Shown here: one piece after another, positions 1 to 6,074 of the stretch
How positions within the stretch are numbered: the stretch's first letter is position 1
Layout of the letters: every line of letters begins with the position of its first letter
Assembly (NCBI GenBank): GCA_025350365.1
Contig: JANXXY010000182.1
Coordinates: 1 to 8,044 of the forward strand
DNA from: Bacteroidales bacterium
Lineage (GTDB): Bacteria; Bacteroidota; Bacteroidia; Bacteroidales; JAAUTT01
Direction of reading: 5' to 3'
DNA: 8,044 bases
Position numbers and translations under genes: made by a program
The notes under the pieces: model-generated
The model's database searches: none
The model's input: the letters and a program-made list of their open reading frames with translations, nothing else
Told to the model about the DNA's origin: nothing

Positions 1-2642
1 AAGGTAGTTCCAATGATTGACATAAAGGCACCAGGCACACCATGCCCGGTGGAGTCGGCACAGACCATGAGAAATTTGGTGGTACCTGGAATTACTTCAA
101 ACCAATAAAAGTCGCCACTAACAATATTGCGAGGTGCATAATAAACGAATGAACCGGTAAAAATGTTTTGCAATTTACGTAGTGAGGGCAAAATGCTTGC
201 CTGAATTCGCTGGGCGTAATTAATTGAATCGGTAATATCGCGATTCTTAAGTTCGATTTCATCTTTTTGTTCACGCACTTCCTTAGTACGTTCATCAAGG
301 AGTTTTTCGAGATATTTTTGAAACTCCTTTTGTTTTCGCTCTCTTACCTGAATAATCAGATAAACACCAATTACTAATGCTATCATAGATAAAGCTATAA
401 ACCACCAGGTTTTCCAAAATGGTTTACGTATTTTTAACTCAAATACAATGGGGGCTGTGGCGCATACTCCATCACCGTTGCATGCTTTAATCTGAAAAGT
501 GTAATTTCCGTCTGTCACCTTGCCGTAAATTGCCACTCTGTTATCGGAACGTTCTGACCATACCTGATCAAATCCGTCTAACTTATATTGATAAGTAACC
601 TGATCAGGATTATTATAGTTCAAACCAATAAACTCAACTTTCATGCGGTAACCTGCATAAGAATATGGCAGTACGATTATTTTGGAGAAATCGTACAGTT
701 TATCATTTATAATTAATGAGGTAATATTAATCATGGGAGGAGCAATGACATTAGAAGCTTTTGACGGTTCATAAAGCACTGGCCCCTCGGTTGTACCAAA
801 TATTAGGCTTCCTTCGTTGCTAACAGAAACGGCGTTAAAGTTTACGTCACCCGGGATATATTCTGTACCAAAAACTTTTATTTGGTTTGTCTTAATATTG
901 ATCCTGCTTAATCCCATTCTATGGCCAACCCAAATAAACCCATTCTTGTCGGCTGTGACTGAGTAACAGTAATCAGCTTTTAGTCCTTCTCTTTGTGAGA
1001 AGGTATACAAAGAGTCTTTTTGAAACTTAAATAGACCGCTTCCATTCGTTCCGACCCAAATATTACCATCCCCATCCTCGGCAATTGATGTAAAATCCAG
1101 TTCACCTGCATTTCCTTTAATTTTGAGCTGCATTTCATTATTTATATCAACCAGCATATTGCTACGTGTGGCAACCCAGGCTTTCCCTTTGGAATCGACA
1201 AATACCTGACGGATGTTATTATGAGGCAATCCTTCTGAGGTAGAAAAATGCTGTTTGCTTCTGTCAAAAATACTATACTTGTACACCCCATTTTTTGTTG
1301 ATACGTATATTTCCTGTCCTTTTCCGGTAATGCCATTGATTGAATTTGCCAATGAGTTTTCGTCGTGGCTAAAATTAGTTATTCGCTTTCCACCCGAAGC
1401 CAGTTGATAAATACCGTTTTTTTCGGTTCCAATCCATAAAATCCCTTTTGCATCAACATACAATGCAGTTACATTATCGTGAGGTAACCCTGATGAATAA
1501 CCATAAAAATCAGATAAGTTGGATGCCCCCTTCTTTACATGCAATAGACCATTTTCACCACCCATCCAATAACCATCTTTGTCATAACAAACCGACAGTA
1601 CGTTTTTTCCCTGAAGTTTACTTTTGAAATCGTAATTAACAAACGATTCGTTCAAAAGATTTGCTAATCCATTGCCATAAGTAGCTACCCAAATATTTCC
1701 TTCTCGATCCTGAAAGGAACTTTTGATATTATCTAGACCTAATCCGTTTATTGAATTGTAGTTAATTACATTCGAAATGGTTCTTCCAGTTGGCGAAACA
1801 ACTTTAAAAAGTCCTTTTCCAAGGGTTGAGATCCAAATATTCCCTTCTTTATCCTCAAAAACTGATTGGATGTTGGCAAAATCCAGATTTAACAAACTGC
1901 CAAAGTTTTCAACTGTGTATTTGCTATTTCCATTAGGTGTTGCAATAAATATGCCCGCATCTTCGGTACAAATCCAGAAACTATCGCTATTTTTTTTTGA
2001 TACAATTCTGGTAACCTTACTTAATGGCAGACCTTCCATTTGACCAATAACTTGAATTTTTTTTGGATCATCGCTGTAGGAATAAATGTAAACACCGTCA
2101 TCAGAGCCTACCAACAACTGGTTGTTTTTTGCTAATAAAAGAGCATATACCAGTTTTCCATTGAAAGGTTCTTTAATGAATGTTTTATGGAAATTTTTGT
2201 CAATTTTGATTAATCCTGAATTTTGACAAGCAGCGATAATATTTCCACTTTTATCTTCAATAATGTCATTGATATTGCCAGTTTGATTAGAATCGGGTTT
2301 GATGATTTTAGCCCGACTCCCATCAAAAAAAACGATGCTTCCGTCGTTATGACCGATCCAAAGATTTTGGTCTTTATCTTTGAAATTAACTCCTGCCTGC
2401 GATTCCGGTAATGTATCCTTTTGGTTAAAGAAATGGGTAAATCTAAACCCGTCGAACCTGCATAATCCGGTTCCTGTAGATGCCCAAATAAATCCGTTTT
2501 TATCCTGATTGATACAATAAACAAACGGATGACATATACCATTAAGTACCCCATACGTTTGAAATCTATATACCTGACCCTGTATCGAAGAAAAAGACAA
2601 TAGAAAAAGAAGAACTATTTGGCTTAAAGTAACTTTCTTCAT
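1..2642 (-). CDS. Two-component-regulator-type propeller / Y_Y_Y sensor with C-terminal SpoIIE (PP2C) phosphatase domain, 3' truncated by window edge
   Basis: An uninterrupted frame of 880 codons runs from ATG 2642-2640 off the left edge. Visible parts: a signal peptide (residues 1-22, MKK start, cleavage before QVY); a long propeller region (about 25-640) with some 14 blade motifs of the type D-x-x-G-N-I-W-I/V-G/A-T-x-x-G-L; a Y_Y_Y domain (about 670-735, YQYKLDGF at 684, GNYTFQIKA at 712); one membrane helix (about 746-766, after the pair WW); a charged, coiled-coil-like linker (767-800); and the start of a SpoIIE/PP2C phosphatase (from about 801: DSINYAQRIQASILP, then SGDFYWFE with G843-D844, then D863 and GHGVPGA at 866). 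By family knowledge, the propeller senses outside the inner membrane and the phosphatase acts in the cytoplasm on phosphoserine/threonine, often of anti-sigma-antagonist (STAS) proteins. There is no histidine kinase core, unlike hybrid two-component sensors with the same sensor half. It lies 21 nt after the preceding gene, so co-transcription is likely. The family call is firm; ligand and target are unknown. Confidence 0.93.
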   Translation of the reverse strand, partial: MKKVTLSQIVLLFLLSFSSIQGQVYRFQTYGVLNGICHPFVYCINQDKNGFIWASTGTGLCRFDGFRFTHFFNQKDTLPESQAGVNFKDKDQNLWIGHNDGSIVFFDGSRAKIIKPDSNQTGNINDIIEDKSGNIIAACQNSGLIKIDKNFHKTFIKEPFNGKLVYALLLAKNNQLLVGSDDGVYIYSYSDDPKKIQVIGQMEGLPLSKVTRIVSKKNSDSFWICTEDAGIFIATPNGNSKYTVENFGSLLNLDFANIQSVFEDKEGNIWISTLGKGLFKVVSPTGRTISNVINYNSINGLGLDNIKSSFQDREGNIWVATYGNGLANLLNESFVNYDFKSKLQGKNVLSVCYDKDGYWMGGENGLLHVKKGASNLSDFYGYSSGLPHDNVTALYVDAKGILWIGTEKNGIYQLASGGKRITNFSHDENSLANSINGITGKGQEIYVSTKNGVYKYSIFDRSKQHFSTSEGLPHNNIRQVFVDSKGKAWVATRSNMLVDINNEMQLKIKGNAGELDFTSIAEDGDGNIWVGTNGSGLFKFQKDSLYTFSQREGLKADYCYSVTADKNGFIWVGHRMGLSRINIKTNQIKVFGTEYIPGDVNFNAVSVSNEGSLIFGTTEGPVLYEPSKASNVIAPPMINITSLIINDKLYDFSKIIVLPYSYAGYRMKVEFIGLNYNNPDQVTYQYKLDGFDQVWSERSDNRVAIYGKVTDGNYTFQIKACNGDGVCATAPIVFELKIRKPFWKTWWFIALSMIALVIGVYLIIQVRERKQKEFQKYLEKLLDERTKEVREQKDEIELKNRDITDSINYAQRIQASILPSLRKLQNIFTGSFVYYAPRNIVSGDFYWFEVIPGTTKFLMVCADSTGHGVPGAFMSIIGTT

Positions 2643-2663
2643 TCGAGATTTAAATTAAACTAA

Positions 2664-3635
2664 TTATTTCTTTATCTGTGTTGCTTTTATTTGATATTTA
2701 TATTTAGGAACACCGCCAATTGGAACAGTAAAAAAGCGCAAAACTTCGTTATATTGGTTTCTCACATTTATAACCACATTGTTACTTTTAACCGGAGCGT
2801 TTTGTCTTTTTCTGAATTGAAAATCAAGAGATGTCTTTTTTTCCTCAGGTTTAATTGCGAATGTTACTTCTTTCCATTCATTATCACCGGAAACCTCAAA
2901 ATCCTGTCCTTTACGTGCTACTGAAACAACGCGTATGATGCCGTCCAAATCCCAATCGAAGTTCATCATTTTCACTGCTTCCGTCTGTTCAATAATATAC
3001 GGGTAGATATGGGAAACTTCATTGGGATTATCCCACATTCGAAACGAGTATTCATAAGAAAAGGCAAACCCACCTTCAATAGGTTTATTTTCAGTGCCAG
3101 AGGTGCTAAGAAAATAGCGATACATATTTCCATCATCGCCAGCCACTCCATCACAAATTACTTTGAAAATGTATCCTCCAAATTCTTTTGTAAACTCACC
3201 TTCAGTGGGATTAAATGGGCCAAAGGTATACCAGTTTTTATCATACCGGGGATCGACACCAAATGTTTTTATGGCCAGCATATTACCACTTTTGTAATTA
3301 CCTTTTGGATCGACACCCTGTGCATCGGGATCAGAATATGCCCCTTTTCCACCGTAAACCGAATAGCTCATTTTTGTATCGAATACTCCTTTCAATTCGT
3401 CCAATTCGCCGCCCGTATCCGGATCATATACCCTGATATAAATCGGACTTTTATTATTTTCAGGTATGAGAAAAAAGAAAGTCTGGGAAAAGTCATCATC
3501 TCCCCATGATTTTTCGGCGTTTGCACCAAAGGTCATTAAAAACGGGATGTTCTCATCTACTCCCGGAACCGGCTGTGCGTTTGTGTTTAAACAATAAATA
3601 AAAAACAGTGAAATTACAAATGCAAATTGTTTCAT
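2664..3635 (-). CDS. Exported protein of unknown function
   Basis: The frame encodes 323 residues from ATG 3635-3633. A TTG 12 nt further upstream in frame is possible, but the ATG gives a cleaner signal peptide (residues 1-20, MKQF start, hydrophobic core, cleavage after NTNA before QPVPG). Cys15 is not in a lipobox, so it is probably not a lipoprotein. I do not recognise the family. The mature protein looks beta-rich, with many aromatic residues and acidic Gly/Asp loops (SWGDDDF, YDPDTGGELDE, GDDGNMYRYF, DWDLDGIIRV) that could be turns or metal sites. It has no membrane helix after the signal, no CHU_C or other T9SS sorting domain at its C-terminus (which ends in lysines), and no enzyme motif. 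It is probably periplasmic or attached to the outer membrane. It sits between the PD40/PKD gene (90 nt upstream) and the propeller-phosphatase gene (21 nt downstream). It could be a ligand-presenting or accessory protein for either, but that rests on position only. Confidence 0.88.
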   Translation of the reverse strand: MKQFAFVISLFFIYCLNTNAQPVPGVDENIPFLMTFGANAEKSWGDDDFSQTFFFLIPENNKSPIYIRVYDPDTGGELDELKGVFDTKMSYSVYGGKGAYSDPDAQGVDPKGNYKSGNMLAIKTFGVDPRYDKNWYTFGPFNPTEGEFTKEFGGYIFKVICDGVAGDDGNMYRYFLSTSGTENKPIEGGFAFSYEYSFRMWDNPNEVSHIYPYIIEQTEAVKMMNFDWDLDGIIRVVSVARKGQDFEVSGDNEWKEVTFAIKPEEKKTSLDFQFRKRQNAPVKSNNVVINVRNQYNEVLRFFTVPIGGVPKYKYQIKATQIKK

Positions 3636-3678
3636 TCTAGTTTCCAATTTTCAAATTAATCTTCCCATTCATCGAAAT

Positions 3679-3705
3679 AAAATAGTTACAAATAAAAACT
3701 ATTTT
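3679..3705 (-). terminator. AT-rich inverted repeat in the 90-nt gap, possible weak terminator or attenuator
   Basis: On the minus strand, AAAATAGTT (3705-3697) and AACTATTTT (3687-3679) are perfect 9-nt inverted arms around a 9-nt loop, and the right arm runs straight into a T-rich stretch. Position, 21 nt after the PD40/PKD stop, suits a terminator or attenuator. The stem has only one G-C pair, so it would be weak, and chance occurrence in AT-rich DNA is possible. Confidence 0.35.
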
Positions 3706-3719
3706 TTCTGCAATACAAG
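3689..3719 (-). promoter_or_regulatory. Candidate Bacteroidota-type promoter upstream of the unknown exported protein
   Basis: On the minus strand, CTTG (3719-3716) is followed after 19 nt by TTTATTTG (3696-3689). This is close to the Bacteroidota housekeeping pattern TTTG - about 19-21 nt - TAnnTTTG, with one mismatch in each box. The ATG lies about 50 nt further on. It overlaps the inverted repeat, so only one of the two readings may be real. Such matches are frequent in AT-rich spacers. Confidence 0.3.
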
Positions 3720-3725
3720 TGAGAA

Positions 3726-5147
3726 TTATGGTGAAGATGCATTTTTTATAACAAGATGCCGGAATCTGGCTTCTGTTCTGGTTTGATTATTGGTATCGGG
3801 TGTGGAGGTAATACCGAGAATAACTTTATAAACACCCGATTCCATAAAAACATGCTTTACTTCCTTACCAGTGGCAATATGATCATCCCCAAAATCCCAA
3901 TAATAATTTGCTATTGAAAAATTGGAAAGATTAGTTTTTAATGCATCAAATGAAATTTCTTTCCCAACAAAAGAGGTATCCGGACAAGATATAAATGGTT
4001 GCTCTACATCACGGGCTTCAATAAGAAAAGCGGATTTATTTTCCTGAATCTCATGAGTTAACGAATCAATCACATTAAGTTTAACTGTATAGTCACCGGG
4101 TTTGGAGTAAGCGTGTTCAATTTCGAGTTCTTTGCCTAAATGTTTTGTTCCATCGCCAAACTCCCATTCATACTTAAATGTTGTTGTATCGATATTTATC
4201 GACCTTGTTTCACTTAAAAGATATGTATAGCTGTTCGTTTCCTGTATTTTAGCGCTATCTAACAAAGGAAAATTAAACGAAAACTCGTATATATCTGTTG
4301 TTCTTTGACGATTGGAACGGTCCGAGGATAAATACCCATGCCGGTCAATATTATCAGACCAATATGCAAAATCATCTTTTAATGAGTTTATCGGCGAAGG
4401 CAACAGGATAGGGGCTGACCATTTGCCATTTAATTCTCTGCTAAAATAGATATCAAAGCCCCCTGGACCACCAGGCCGGTTTGACGCAAAATAGAGTTTA
4501 TTGTTTTGATAAAACGGAAATTTTTCATCAGACGTTGAATTTATTCGCGAACCTAAATTTTTAGGTCTGCTCCATTGATTACCCTTTTTGGAGCAAACAT
4601 AAATATCAAATTTCCCATTTCCGCCCTGACGATTTGATGAAAAAAACAGCATATTGCCATCCGGACTTAGGCATGGTTGAGCCGATTTTGAAGTAGTTTC
4701 ATTATACTGGAAAGGTTTTATAGGTCCCCATATGTTGCCATTAAATGTGGAGGTATAGATGCCTTCGTTTAACGGATCACCCAGCGTAAAATAAATTTGA
4801 GTTCCATCCTTATTAAAAGTCATTGGTCCTTCATGATATTTTGAGTTCAACTCTTTTGAAAAGACGTCCGGATTTCGTTGCCATTTGCCATCCTGCGATT
4901 TTTTGGCAAAATAGAAATCACTCAAAGGTTTACCGGCTGAATCATATCTGCTTATTAATGCACTTTGAGGACGGTTTGAGCAAAATACTAAGCCATTTTT
5001 GTAAGGAATTGCGGCGTAATCGTCGTATTCGCGGGTATTGAATGGGAGTGAGGTAAAAGTATAAAGTTCCTGAGCCATTATTGCCGCAGATGAAACAAGC
5101 AATAACAACCAGCTAATTATTAAACTTTTATACATTTTTATTGTCAT
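3726..5147 (-). CDS. Exported PD40-repeat and PKD-domain protein (T9SS-associated type, no OmpA domain)
   Basis: The frame encodes 473 residues. ATG 5147-5145 lies 5 nt after the PorP/SprF stop; a second ATG at residue 5 would give an equally good signal peptide (cleavage near IMA before QELY). Residues about 50-290 hold WD40-like PD40 strands, with recurrent F-x-SNR signatures (FCSNRP 55, FFSSNRQGG 168, YFASNRPGG 219, YLSSDRSNR 272), each leading into FDIY or TDIYEF segments where visible. Two PKD domains follow: one around 300-375 (WEFGDG at 328, then HAYSKPGDYTVKL) and one around 385-468 (WDFGDD at 417, then HVFMESGVYKVIL). By family knowledge, PD40 plus OmpA proteins such as PorE anchor T9SS parts to peptidoglycan. 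Here the chain stops after the second PKD, with no OmpA-like domain and no N-terminal TPR, so that anchoring role cannot be assumed. Placement directly behind PorP/SprF suggests an envelope accessory protein of the same module. Confidence 0.92.
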   Translation of the reverse strand: MTIKMYKSLIISWLLLLVSSAAIMAQELYTFTSLPFNTREYDDYAAIPYKNGLVFCSNRPQSALISRYDSAGKPLSDFYFAKKSQDGKWQRNPDVFSKELNSKYHEGPMTFNKDGTQIYFTLGDPLNEGIYTSTFNGNIWGPIKPFQYNETTSKSAQPCLSPDGNMLFFSSNRQGGNGKFDIYVCSKKGNQWSRPKNLGSRINSTSDEKFPFYQNNKLYFASNRPGGPGGFDIYFSRELNGKWSAPILLPSPINSLKDDFAYWSDNIDRHGYLSSDRSNRQRTTDIYEFSFNFPLLDSAKIQETNSYTYLLSETRSINIDTTTFKYEWEFGDGTKHLGKELEIEHAYSKPGDYTVKLNVIDSLTHEIQENKSAFLIEARDVEQPFISCPDTSFVGKEISFDALKTNLSNFSIANYYWDFGDDHIATGKEVKHVFMESGVYKVILGITSTPDTNNQTRTEARFRHLVIKNASSP

Positions 5148-5152
5148 ATAAC

Positions 5153-6073
5153 TTAAAAATATCGTGGGTTAATTGCATTAATTTTGTACCTCAACTCATA
5201 CCTGAGAACGATTTCGTGAGAGCCACTGCTATATTTGGTTAATGGACCCAATGTAAAATCGTATGAATATCCTAAACGTAATTGTGTATTTATTTGAAAT
5301 TCAAACAATCCAACAAAAGCTTCTTTAGCCCGGTATGAGGTGCCTACCCATAGTAATTCATCTTTAAATAAGATTAAATTACAGTTTAAATCATATTGTA
5401 TTGGGGAATTCGAATGGAATCTCAATAGGGTGGACGGTTTAACCTTAATGTTATCGTTTATTTTAAAGAGGACACCTCCGGTAAGTAGAAAATTATAGTT
5501 TTTTATATCATTATAGGGTTTGAAGCCATTTCCTGAACTTTCTTCGCGGTAGCTCAGTAATGTAGGAATGGACAATCCCGCAAAAAATTTATCGTTGTAA
5601 TAGTAGGTGCCAATACCAAAATTTGGAAGATAGGATACTGTTGCGGTTTGATTAAAAGAAGGGTCATCTTTTTGAGGCAGATTTAGTTTGCTTAAGTTCT
5701 CTTTTAAAACTTCCATGCCTGCTTTAAACCCAAAAGATAGCCTTCCGGTTCCTAATCTGACACGGTAGGCATAATTTCCAAAAATACTCAGATTATTGGT
5801 TACTCCTATTCTCTCATCCAAAAACTGAAGTCCGAATGCAACCGTTTTACTCTTGGATGGCATATGGGCATTGAATGAAGTAGTGGTTGGAGCTCCTTCA
5901 AAACCAACCCATTGCCAACGTTGTGACAATAATAAGCTCACAACTTCCCTGCTGCCTGCATATGCAGGATTAATTGCCAGACCATTCATCATATATTGGC
6001 TATATATAGGGAAATGCTGTGCGTTCAAGGCTAATGAACAAAAAAATAACACTATGGAGGCAAGGTATCGCAT
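5153..6073 (-). CDS. PorP/SprF family type IX secretion outer-membrane protein
   Basis: The frame encodes 306 residues, the usual length for this family. The start is ATG 6073-6071. A signal peptide (1-18) is cut before QHFPIYSQ. The family signature follows at once: YSQYMMNGLAINPAYAGSRE at 24-43, then QRWQWVGFEGAPTTTSF at 51-67. Many alternating aromatic strands (FGFKAG, YNFLLTGGVLF, LRLGYSYDFTLG) and a C-terminus closing in IVLRYELRY...NPRYF fit an outer-membrane beta-barrel. By family knowledge, PorP is a core T9SS part in Porphyromonas, whereas SprF-like paralogs are dedicated to one type B substrate encoded next door; SprF is needed for SprB secretion in Flavobacterium johnsoniae. The gene starts one nucleotide after the stop of the CHU_C protein (TAA-T-ATG), so the two are very likely translated together, which favours the SprF-like partner role over the core PorP role. 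Confidence 0.96.
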   Translation of the reverse strand: MRYLASIVLFFCSLALNAQHFPIYSQYMMNGLAINPAYAGSREVVSLLLSQRWQWVGFEGAPTTTSFNAHMPSKSKTVAFGLQFLDERIGVTNNLSIFGNYAYRVRLGTGRLSFGFKAGMEVLKENLSKLNLPQKDDPSFNQTATVSYLPNFGIGTYYYNDKFFAGLSIPTLLSYREESSGNGFKPYNDIKNYNFLLTGGVLFKINDNIKVKPSTLLRFHSNSPIQYDLNCNLILFKDELLWVGTSYRAKEAFVGLFEFQINTQLRLGYSYDFTLGPLTKYSSGSHEIVLRYELRYKINAINPRYF

Positions 6074-6074
6074 A

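Noticed and set aside
2210..2554. Open frame of 114 codons on the minus strand with a hydrophobic start.
   Set aside because: It is out of frame inside the propeller coding region, which is continuous with blade motifs throughout.
1..2642. Hybrid two-component (kinase/regulator) sensor.
   Set aside because: The segment after the membrane helix is a short charged linker and then SpoIIE motifs; no H-box or ATP-binding kinase motifs are present.
3009..3509. Open frame of 166 codons on the plus strand.
   Set aside because: It is antisense to the exported protein at 2664-3635, shows no domain, and the opposite frame has a signal peptide and coherent composition.
3636..3647. TTG 3647-3645 as the start of the unknown exported protein.
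   Set aside because: The ATG 12 nt downstream gives a standard MKQ signal peptide; the TTG would add four residues with an acidic Glu at the front.
5153..6073. PorP/SprF protein as a lipoprotein because of Cys12 in the signal peptide.
   Set aside because: The context FFCSLALNAQ is not a lipobox, and the normal cleavage site after NA lies further on.
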